In this document: in pieces, positions 8,256 to 13,763 of the stretch
How positions within the stretch are numbered: the stretch's first letter is position 1
Layout: the number at the start of each line of letters is the position of its first letter
DNA from: Patescibacteria group bacterium
GTDB lineage: Bacteria > Patescibacteriota > Minisyncoccia > Phycocordibacterales > UBA6065
Direction: 5' to 3'
Length of the DNA stretch: 14,034 nt
NCBI GenBank assembly: GCA_028866595.1
Contig: JAGWHV010000016.1
Location: forward strand, 1-14,034
Made by a program: the position numbers and the translations under genes
Notes under the pieces: model-generated
What the model was told of the DNA's origin: nothing
Database searches by the model: none
Seen by the model: only the letters and a program-made list of their open reading frames with translations

Positions 8256-8284
8256 TTGGAGAATGCCAGGAAATCGAGTATAAA
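8256..8284 (+). promoter_or_regulatory. Promoter for tRNA-Ser
   Basis: TTGGAG (8256-8261), a 17-bp spacer and TATAAA (8279-8284). The predicted start near 8291 is about 16 nt before the mature tRNA 5' end. Confidence 0.65.
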
Positions 8285-8306
8285 TGTATTTCAGCGACAG
8301 AGCATT

Positions 8307-8393
8307 GGAGGCGTCGCATAGTGGTCTAGTGCGCGGCCCTGGAAAGGCCGTATGTCCGCAAGGGCATCGAGAGTTCGAATCTCTCCGCCTCCG
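8307..8393 (+). tRNA. tRNA-Ser (GGA)
   Basis: The acceptor arm pairs GGAGGCG (8307-8313) with CGCCTCC (8386-8392), with discriminator G at 8393. The anticodon stem CGGCC/GGCCG holds loop CTGGAAA with anticodon GGA, which reads UCC/UCU. A long variable arm, typical of type II serine tRNAs, lies between the anticodon arm and the T arm. The T arm is GAGAG-TTCGAAT-CTCTC. CCA is not encoded. It is the last housekeeping gene before the cas locus. tRNA 3' ends are common integration sites, but no duplicated 3' end was found within the window. Confidence 0.96.
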
Positions 8394-8399
8394 CAAATA

Positions 8400-8430
8400 T
8401 ATTGACAGAATGTCAATAATAGTGTATTAT
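8400..8430 (+). promoter_or_regulatory. cas1-cas2 promoter with overlapping palindrome
   Basis: TTGACA (8402-8407), a 17-bp spacer and TATTAT (8425-8430) form a near-consensus promoter with a predicted start near 8436. The -35 box lies inside a perfect dyad: TATTGACA (8400-8407), GAA, TGTCAATA (8411-8418). A dimeric repressor bound there would block the promoter. The promoter and palindrome are seen in sequence; the repressor is inferred and no regulator gene is visible nearby. Confidence 0.75.
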
Positions 8431-8440
8431 GCCGATGTCG

Positions 8441-8458
8441 GGATTAATATTTTAATCC
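8441..8458 (+). promoter_or_regulatory. Hairpin in the cas1 5' leader
   Basis: GGATTAA (8441-8447) pairs perfectly with TTAATCC (8452-8458) around a 4-nt loop, just downstream of the predicted transcription start and 7 bp before the cas1 ATG. It could be a second operator or an mRNA hairpin limiting ribosome access. No Shine-Dalgarno sequence is visible here. Confidence 0.5.
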
Positions 8459-8465
8459 TACGAAC

Positions 8466-9527
8466 ATGGACCTTCTCATCGACATCTACGGCACTCGTAT
8501 CGGCGCGACAGGAGAGCGCATCGTGCTCTCCATGCCGAAGCCTTTGGATCAGAAAAAGCCTCGAGCCAAGCGTAGAAAAAGAGGCACAGTGAAGAGGGAA
8601 TATGAAAAGCGCGAATATCCAATCCGCCGTCTCGACAAGATCGTGATTCTCCGTCCGGCATCGCTCACGACCCATGCAGTCCGGCTTGCTCTCGAGCACG
8701 ACGTCGACATCGTCTATCTCGGTGCGTTTGGCAAGCCGATCGGTAGATTCTTTTCGAGCGAGCCGAAAGGTCTGGCGACGCTCCGCAAAGCCCAGCTCGA
8801 AGCGTCGAACGATTCGATCAGATCGTTCGAACTCGCCCGAACATTCGTGAAAGGGAAGTGCGCCAACCAAATAAGCCACGTTCGCTATCTGGCTTTCAAA
8901 TATAAACAAGATTTTTCCGCGGAGATACTTCAGATGAGGACGATGCTTGATTCAATAGGGTTGCTCCGTCCCAACTCTGCCAAAGATGATAAAAGCAAAG
9001 AACAGCTCCTCGGCATCGAAGGCTATATCGCCGACAGATATTTCCACTGCCTTCGCAGGGTGAGCAAATTCCCCGGCCGCATACCGCAAGGTCGTGACAA
9101 GCATAACAGCATGCTCAACTACGGCTACGGCATCCTCTACAATGAGGTTGAGCGAGCATGTCTCTACGTCGGTCTTGATCCGTACCTCGGTCTCTATCAC
9201 ACCGAGGCCTACGGCAAACCCGCGCTCGTACTCGACCTCGTTGAAGAGTTCAGGGTGCCGCTCGTCGATATAGCTCTATTTCCGTTCTTCATTGACGGGC
9301 AGGTCGGCAAGAGAAAGCTTTTCCACAAAATGGCGAAAGGCGAATACCAGCTCTCCGCCGAAGGCAAGGCGCTCGTCGTCGAAGCGGTGATGAAGCGATT
9401 GCACGGCGAGGTCAGCTGGGATGGCAAACGGTATACGCTGAAGCAGGTCATCGAGATGCAGATCAGATCGCTCGGGCGATACTTTACCGGAGCGGAGAAA
9501 GGATATCAGGCATACCAACATGAATAA
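8466..9527 (+). CDS. cas1: CRISPR-associated integrase Cas1
   Basis: Cas1 is the metal-dependent DNA integrase that, with Cas2, joins new DNA at a CRISPR repeat. This 353-residue protein has the usual beta-rich N-terminal domain followed by the helical catalytic domain. The expected active-site residues are intact: E185 in GIEGYIADRYF, H245 in LGLYHTEAYGKP and the acidic cluster D257-E261 in LDLVEEFR. The basic stretch at residues 29-51 (KKPRAKRRKRG and on) is a distinctive insert in the N-terminal domain. The family is certain, but the CRISPR subtype is not; it looks closer to type V/I Cas1 than to type II. It overlaps cas2 by 8 bp and is driven by the promoter at 8400-8430. No interference gene is present in the window. 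Confidence 0.97.
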   Translation: MDLLIDIYGTRIGATGERIVLSMPKPLDQKKPRAKRRKRGTVKREYEKREYPIRRLDKIVILRPASLTTHAVRLALEHDVDIVYLGAFGKPIGRFFSSEPKGLATLRKAQLEASNDSIRSFELARTFVKGKCANQISHVRYLAFKYKQDFSAEILQMRTMLDSIGLLRPNSAKDDKSKEQLLGIEGYIADRYFHCLRRVSKFPGRIPQGRDKHNSMLNYGYGILYNEVERACLYVGLDPYLGLYHTEAYGKPALVLDLVEEFRVPLVDIALFPFFIDGQVGKRKLFHKMAKGEYQLSAEGKALVVEAVMKRLHGEVSWDGKRYTLKQVIEMQIRSLGRYFTGAEKGYQAYQHE

Positions 9528-9858
9528 TATACTTTCCATGACGATCATCGGTTGGAGTACGAGAAATTGGAGACACCGCCGCCAGGCGATCGAGTGGTGC
9601 CGAGACTATGCTTTGACCGGTATCACGAGAGATACGTATGTCGGGGGACTTTATCCGCGAGAAAGGACAGAGCTCGAGACCCGGCTTAGAGCGCTTTTCA
9701 GTCAAAAGACGGAGAAAGTCTTTCTTGTGACCATGTGTAGATCGTGCTTTAATTCAAGCATGGCGCACAGGAGTCTCATTCAGGATGTGACGATAGAACC
9801 AGATTTTGAAATCCTGCAAATGTCAAGAATTTTCCCGAAAATATCTAGCAAGTTATAG
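9520..9858 (+). CDS. cas2: Cas2-like protein
   Basis: This 112-residue protein occupies the cas2 position, overlapping the cas1 end by 8 bp. Its pattern is that of a ferredoxin-fold Cas2: a first strand (MTIIGW), a helix rich in Arg (NWRHRRQAIEWC), a segment TRDTYVGGLYPRERTELETRL in place of the usual SVFEG-L region, and VFLVTMCRSCF as the later strand. The Asp normally ending the first strand appears replaced (GWST), which suggests a structural rather than nuclease role. Translation may start at 9520 or at the in-frame ATG at 9538 (MTIIGW). The stop lies only 2 bp before the first 37-bp repeat, so no separate leader exists on this side. Confidence 0.85.
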   Translation: MNNILSMTIIGWSTRNWRHRRQAIEWCRDYALTGITRDTYVGGLYPRERTELETRLRALFSQKTEKVFLVTMCRSCFNSSMAHRSLIQDVTIEPDFEILQMSRIFPKISSKL

Positions 9859-9860
9859 CT

Positions 9861-9897
9861 CTAGAGGTCTATATACCAACAAAGGGTGTTGTGTGAC
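9861..9897 (+). repeat. 37-bp direct repeat, copy 1
   Basis: This copy begins CTAGAGGTCT, ends GTTGTGTGAC and is identical to the other two. It contains CAACA-AAGGG-TGTTG, a 5-bp stem with a 5-nt loop, and an AAAGGG run that could act as a weak ribosome-binding sequence for the gene at 9900. The flanking bases differ from those of the other copies on both sides, which fixes the boundaries. Confidence 0.97.
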
Positions 9898-9899
9898 TG

Positions 9900-10589
9900 T
9901 TGACATCGGCCACGGAAAACCTCATCCTATTAGCGATGCTAATGGAACCAGATTTACCTGATCGCGAGCGGTTGATTTCGCTGCATTCATCGAACCTTTT
10001 TGATGCCCATTGCAGAGCGCTCCGACGCCTTACCGACGGACCTCGGATGCTACCGGAGGATCCAGAGTTAATTGCGGAAAGCCCTCTTTTCGTCAGCTTC
10101 GATCCCGGCGCGGTACCTGACGTCCACTGGCGAAATGCTCCGGCGGCTCTAATGCCGTACCTCCGCCATACCGGCAGTCCTCATGACCTCTCTCACCGCC
10201 TTGTCGATCACTACGAAGCACGAATTCCATCAAACTCGGTTTTACGCGTTGCAGCAGCTCTATCCGAACGCCCAATGTCCAAGAAGGCCGTACTACCGAT
10301 TTGGAGGGAAACGGACCTATTTAACGAAGTCACTGCACCGTGCCTAAACTATGCTTGGTTCCGATTGAAGCAGCACGAGGTTGACGCCCATTTTGTGATG
10401 AGGGCGTGTGATATTTATACAAAGTTTCCTGCCAACGCCGTGCTGTTCTCATCCGTCCTCAGAGAGCTTTCAAACTCGCTCGGAAAGGCAGTCGGCCGTC
10501 TAGATATATTCATCGATTCGGCGCATATATATAGGATCGACGCCGATTCCGTCCGCGCTTTTATTGCTACACAGCACGCTGCCGCGTGA
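9900..10589 (+). CDS. Hypothetical protein, first cargo gene of interval 1
   Basis: This 229-residue frame starts at TTG 9900, two bases after repeat copy 1. The repeat supplies an in-frame TGA at 9894-9896, so translation cannot begin earlier, and the native N-terminus may have been lost on capture. The protein begins with a hydrophobic helix (ENLILLAMLM) and has mostly helical character. The central part includes RHTGSPHDLSHRLVDHYEARI, and no catalytic motif is recognised. Codons CTA, TTA and CGT are more frequent than in flanking host genes. Its end overlaps the next gene start by 4 bp (GTGA), indicating translational coupling. No promoter fits between repeat and start, so transcription probably comes from the cas operon. 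The function is unknown. Confidence 0.75.
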   Translation: MTSATENLILLAMLMEPDLPDRERLISLHSSNLFDAHCRALRRLTDGPRMLPEDPELIAESPLFVSFDPGAVPDVHWRNAPAALMPYLRHTGSPHDLSHRLVDHYEARIPSNSVLRVAAALSERPMSKKAVLPIWRETDLFNEVTAPCLNYAWFRLKQHEVDAHFVMRACDIYTKFPANAVLFSSVLRELSNSLGKAVGRLDIFIDSAHIYRIDADSVRAFIATQHAAA

Positions 10590-12076
10590 CAGCGAGTCCA
10601 CTGACTATTGTTAGGCGTCTCTTTGGGGAGCTACGTGTAGAAAAATCGCAGAGTCGTCGAAACGAATATGTTCGTCAGCTCTTCAAAATCCTAAGCGCCG
10701 AAAGCTATCGCGAAGGCGAGATTGCTCATATCGTCAGCGGCGGGATCCTGGACAATGGCTTTACCAAACAGCCAACTGGAATTCTCAAAATCCGTCCACT
10801 TCACTTTCTGTATTGGAAGTATTCTGAAGTAGACTGGGGGCTCTTGATCGAACACAAAGATGCAATTCCGTCACGCCGATTTGTATATGTAGCGTCGGTC
10901 TTTTATAACGCATTCAAACGTGCGAAAGACGTTCCCGAATCATTTGACGCAGGTATCAATCTTTTACACCTCAATACATATCTGCGAGTGCCTCTCTACT
11001 CCTCGGCAGCCACTCGCGGCGCTACAGCTAAGGTCAATCAGAACTATGGCTTCCCGGCCACCTACGTAGCAGAGGCCTTCCCGGTTACATCGCAAGAGTA
11101 CCGCTTGTCCGAATGTTCGCTGGATATTGTAACAGAGCGCCGCCGGAGTAGACACCTATACAACCGCGGCTATCTCTTCCGCCTTCCTGATCTGTCCCAG
11201 GTATTCTACTTTGATCGTAAGGCTAACATTCAACTACAAAACGATCTTGCGATCGCCGTTATTAGTCGTTTTCGGCGGCATGACCTTATTCCAAAGGACA
11301 ACGATGTAAGGCAAGTTACAACTATTCTGCGCGAGACGATGGAAATTCCTGCTCAGCGCAATCTTACGAGGCTCACCAGAAACCTACTCAAGAACATCCA
11401 AGACCTGCGATACAGTGTGCTGGGTTCGTGCTTATTCGAGCTGATCCACGAGTTTCTTTCCGACTCCGAAGCTAATATTCACTCAGTAAACGGGGCGCTG
11501 CAATCGCTTGATCCGCGGCAAAAAGCGCATTGGTCAACCCGCGCATTCCGCATAACGTCCTATGATCATCTCTCAAGAGTGATTCGAGACAAGACCAAGG
11601 GAAACGATGCTTTCGATCGCTTTCTGGCCTACCTTTGGGACGAGCTTCCCATTCGCCTTGGGGCCATGCTTGGCGACAATTTCCAGGCCGCCAACGCTTG
11701 CGCAATAAATGGATTGCTGTTCGAGCCCTTCTACTCCGCACATTTTTCAGCCGCGTCGGACGGTCGTCCAACCCACGCCCTCATGGGGTTGGAAACCAGC
11801 ATCAATGAGTTCATGGGGTCGCACCTACTTACCTTGATGGCCAAGCAGCGAGTCGGATCCATCTGTATTCCCTTTCAGGCGGATAATCGAGGCGAGTTTC
11901 TGATGACGCCCCTTATAAACGATGCGCCCCATCTTTCGGTTGACCGAGTTCGCATTCACGTCGACGCGAAACCGCCGTCAGTGACCATCGAGGAGAGGGG
12001 CATCACGGCTAGAGTAGTAGTTTCTCACGCTGAAAACGAACTAGAGGTCTATATACCAACAAAGGGTGTTGTGTGA
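10586..12076 (+). CDS. Hypothetical protein, second cargo gene of interval 1, ending inside a repeat
   Basis: This 496-residue protein starts at GTG 10586, overlapping the preceding stop. It is soluble and mixed alpha/beta, with no recognised family. Landmarks are ILKIRPLHFLYWKYSEVDW (about 66-84), an Arg-rich segment around RRRSRHLYNRG and a C-terminal half with FLAYLWDELPIRLGAMLGDN. The last 11 residues, LEVYIPTKGVV, and the stop are encoded by repeat copy 2 (12041-12076). The natural C-terminus may therefore have been replaced, although VVVSHAENE running into LEVYIP would make a plausible beta strand. Coupling to the upstream gene suggests the two act together; a two-gene defence or toxin module is possible but unproven. 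Confidence 0.8.
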   Translation: MTASPLTIVRRLFGELRVEKSQSRRNEYVRQLFKILSAESYREGEIAHIVSGGILDNGFTKQPTGILKIRPLHFLYWKYSEVDWGLLIEHKDAIPSRRFVYVASVFYNAFKRAKDVPESFDAGINLLHLNTYLRVPLYSSAATRGATAKVNQNYGFPATYVAEAFPVTSQEYRLSECSLDIVTERRRSRHLYNRGYLFRLPDLSQVFYFDRKANIQLQNDLAIAVISRFRRHDLIPKDNDVRQVTTILRETMEIPAQRNLTRLTRNLLKNIQDLRYSVLGSCLFELIHEFLSDSEANIHSVNGALQSLDPRQKAHWSTRAFRITSYDHLSRVIRDKTKGNDAFDRFLAYLWDELPIRLGAMLGDNFQAANACAINGLLFEPFYSAHFSAASDGRPTHALMGLETSINEFMGSHLLTLMAKQRVGSICIPFQADNRGEFLMTPLINDAPHLSVDRVRIHVDAKPPSVTIEERGITARVVVSHAENELEVYIPTKGVV

Positions 12077-12077
12077 C
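12041..12077 (+). repeat. 37-bp direct repeat, copy 2
   Basis: This copy is identical to copies 1 and 3. It supplies the stop codon for frames from both sides: TGA at 12074-12076 for the plus-strand 496-residue frame, and TAG (minus strand, 12043-12041) for the short frame entering from interval 2. Confidence 0.97.
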
Positions 12078-12199
12078 GTCATCCGGACGGTCTTTCGCGA
12101 GAAGAGTCCGTGCAGAAGAAGGAGCCTGAACTCATGAGGCTTTCCGTCCGCGAGAACGCTGTTCAACTGCTCAATCGAACGAATCCGCTGTGCTGTCAT
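12041..12199 (-). pseudogene. Gene fragment truncated by repeat copy 2
   Basis: A minus-strand frame starts at ATG 12199 (MTAQRIRSIEQLNSVL) and reads about 40 residues (through GLFSRKTVRM) before entering the repeat, where it continues as THNTLCW-like sequence and stops at TAG. The N-terminal part looks like a genuine small protein of the kind IEQLN-ADGKPHEF-LL-GL-SRKT. I recall this pattern from short hypothetical proteins but cannot verify it. If that is right, the native C-terminus was cut when the DNA was captured. A longer upstream extension of the frame (to 12460) is Arg/Ser/Pro-rich and is judged non-coding. Confidence 0.5.
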
Positions 12200-12508
12200 G
12201 GCGTGAAAGCTTAGGGGCTGATAACCCGACCTTTGGCGGGCCGGCACCTGCCGTCCGCGCTCTCGACGCACCAGCCGAGGGTCAAGGCCAGGGAGCGGAG
12301 CGACCGACCTTGACCGGCTGGTATACTGGAGAGAGGCGGCGGCGGGGCCCCTGCCCCTTTCTCGAGAGTCTGATTTCACGAGCGTTGGCCAAAAAGCTGA
12401 CATGCCGCTTCCGTCAATTCCATCACATTGGGAACGAGGACATTGTGAATATTGGCCCACGATTCAATCCCGCATTTCTTTGGAAATCAAAGTACGCAGC
12501 TGTGGCAG
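12200..12508. other. Non-coding part of interval 2
   Basis: This is the gap between the truncated minus-strand gene and the DUF1653 promoter. No convincing gene is seen; open frames here are compositionally odd (Arg/Pro/Gly-rich). The stretch to about 12370 is clearly GC-richer than the rest. It includes an inverted repeat GGTCAAGG (12280-12287) / CCTTGACC (12308-12315) and short CCCG/CGGG stems around 12227-12240. These could be a structured RNA or terminator remnant, but nothing specific is supported. Confidence 0.4.
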
Positions 12509-12538
12509 TTGGCAATCACTCCGTCTTTGGCATATAAT
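12509..12538 (+). promoter_or_regulatory. Promoter inside interval 2
   Basis: TTGGCA (12509-12514), an 18-bp spacer and a perfect TATAAT (12533-12538). The predicted start coincides with the ATG at 12545, giving a leaderless or nearly leaderless transcript. This inserted segment therefore carries its own promoter, unlike interval 1. Confidence 0.65.
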
Positions 12539-12544
12539 CGGCTT

Positions 12545-12784
12545 ATGGTCAGAGTTTCTAGCTTCGATTCCGCTAAAGTCCCACCACTCGGAGTTTATCG
12601 GCACTACAAGGGGACCGACTATCGATTAGTTGCCATTGCGGAGCATGAAGCAAACGGCGACTTGTACGCCGTCTATCATGCTGTATCGAATCCGAAACAA
12701 ATCTGGATTCGCCCATTGAAGGTCTTTATTGAAACAATACATGTTGATGGCTCGACTCACCCAAGATTTCGTTTAGTGAGCTAG
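12545..12784 (+). CDS. DUF1653-type protein
   Basis: This 79-residue protein contains the DUF1653 pattern: GVYRHYKGTDYRLVAIAEHE near the start, then LYAVYHAV, WIRPLKVFIETI and PRFRLVS at the end. The family is small, all-beta in appearance and of unknown biochemical role; it is widespread in bacteria and phage genomes. Length and ends match the family, so the gene looks intact. The start is fixed by the TATAAT box six bases upstream. It lies 13 bp before the dCTP deaminase-like gene and is probably cotranscribed with it. Confidence 0.85.
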   Translation: MVRVSSFDSAKVPPLGVYRHYKGTDYRLVAIAEHEANGDLYAVYHAVSNPKQIWIRPLKVFIETIHVDGSTHPRFRLVS

Positions 12785-12797
12785 ATTCGAGGCTAAA

Positions 12798-13724
12798 ATG
12801 ATACTCTCCGACCGCGATATCCATGAATCGCTCAAACGCGGTGAACTTCTCGTCGTAGCACCCAACAATAATTATCCATTCGATCCCGCTACACAGGTCC
12901 AGCCTGCGTCCATTGACCTCCGGCTTGACAATCGCTTTTCTAAATTCCCAGCAGACATATCGCTAATTGATCTTCGTAAGCTCGAAGAGATAAACAAACA
13001 ACTATGTATCTTTTATGCTAACGAAGCAGAGCCCATTCTCCTTGAGCCTCACGAAGTCCTCTTTGCTCAAATATATGAGCAAATCGCGATCCCTGGAAAC
13101 ACTGTAGGCCGCATTGTAGGCAGGAGCCGCTTCGCCCGATTGGGCCTATCGATCACCTCAACGGGGGACTTTCTGAATCCCGAGTTTGAGGGCGCGATGC
13201 CGCTTCAGCTGGTAAACCACGGCTCGTTACCAATCGTCATTTACCCTTACATCTCCATCTGCCAGCTAATCCTAACGCGCACTCAAAGTGATGTTCTCAT
13301 CCCCTATTCGAAGCGGGGGGACACCCCCTATAACCATGAAGTACACGCAAGTCCTTCGGTGCTTCATCGCGACCCCGTGTTGACCGGTGATAAAGCTACT
13401 GCACCACTCCAGGAGCAAAGGCAGCGTACCCTCGTTAGTCGATATCTGGAAGAGCGGCGAACGGATCTTAAAGAACAGCAATTCTTCCGTCTGATATTCG
13501 ACAACAGCACGCATGTCAGCCTCTACGGAAATATCGATAATACAGACGGCCAGTTGTTTCTGGGTCGGTTTGAAGAAGCCGTATCATCGGCCTCAGAACG
13601 CCGAGGTACCCCAATCGACCTCGCAGTATCCGCGTTCAAAAATGACTTGTTCCAGACTAACGCAATCGCTAGAGGTCTATATACCAACAAAGGGTGTTGT
13701 GTGACGGGAGAAATGCGACATTGA
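12798..13724 (+). CDS. dCTP deaminase-like protein with extra C-terminal region, truncated at repeat copy 3
   Basis: Residues 1 to about 170 match the dCTP deaminase/dUTPase-like fold: QPASIDLRL (35-43), GRSRFARLG (108-116) and PEFEG (128-132) with the expected catalytic Glu131. Such enzymes convert dCTP to dUTP; some act in nucleotide supply, others in phage defence by draining dCTP. Ordinary enzymes are about 190 residues. Here an unrecognised, charged C-terminal region (about 195-290) follows. The native frame appears cut at 13668. The remaining residues (beginning about 291, ARGLYTNKGCCVT) come from the repeat read in its one stop-free frame and end at TGA 13722-13724, 19 bp beyond it. 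A defence role is inference. Confidence 0.85.
   Translation: MILSDRDIHESLKRGELLVVAPNNNYPFDPATQVQPASIDLRLDNRFSKFPADISLIDLRKLEEINKQLCIFYANEAEPILLEPHEVLFAQIYEQIAIPGNTVGRIVGRSRFARLGLSITSTGDFLNPEFEGAMPLQLVNHGSLPIVIYPYISICQLILTRTQSDVLIPYSKRGDTPYNHEVHASPSVLHRDPVLTGDKATAPLQEQRQRTLVSRYLEERRTDLKEQQFFRLIFDNSTHVSLYGNIDNTDGQLFLGRFEEAVSSASERRGTPIDLAVSAFKNDLFQTNAIARGLYTNKGCCVTGEMRH
13669..13705 (+). repeat. 37-bp direct repeat, copy 3
   Basis: This copy is identical to copies 1 and 2. It is entered by the dCTP deaminase-like frame in the only plus-strand frame without a stop, so that frame reads through the repeat into the next interval. Confidence 0.97.
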
Positions 13725-13749
13725 ATGCTCATTTGATTCCGCTTACAGT
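13721..13749 (+). promoter_or_regulatory. Possible promoter in interval 3
   Basis: TTGAAT (13721-13726), a 17-bp spacer and TACAGT (13744-13749), each matching four of six consensus bases. It lies just before the ATG at 13764. Confidence 0.3.
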
Positions 13750-13763
13750 TTCCGTGTCCAGCC

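Larger units (their letters stand above)
9861..13705 (+). CRISPR. CRISPR-like array with kilobase-size gene-bearing spacers
   Basis: Three perfect copies of a 37-bp direct repeat (9861-9897, 12041-12077, 13669-13705) start 2 bp after cas2. They are separated by 2143 bp and 1591 bp, and a third interval runs from 13706 past the window end. Repeat length, identity, sharp boundaries and position match a CRISPR array made by Cas1-Cas2. Spacer length does not, since normal spacers are about 30-40 bp. The intervals contain open reading frames, some cut exactly at repeat edges. The direction of growth and any further repeats cannot be seen. Whether Cas1-Cas2 made this array is inference from context. 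Confidence 0.75.

Noticed and set aside
7467..8396. 309-residue minus-strand frame
   Set aside because: It lies opposite the phosphatidyltransferase gene and runs through the tRNA on the other strand, so it is a shadow.
12190..12537. 115-residue plus-strand frame in interval 2
   Set aside because: Its composition is Arg/Gly/Pro-rich, no domain is visible, and its end overlaps the promoter of the DUF1653 gene.
9861..13705. Repeats as integron attC sites or insertion-sequence ends
   Set aside because: They are identical short direct repeats without the long imperfect palindrome of attC sites. There is no tyrosine recombinase or transposase gene in the window, and they begin directly after cas2.
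9861..13705. Chimeric assembly at a CRISPR repeat as the cause of the giant spacers
   Set aside because: It would need several independent joins at a 37-bp repeat, and interval 2 would need repeats at both ends in its source. This is unlikely but cannot be fully excluded from sequence alone.
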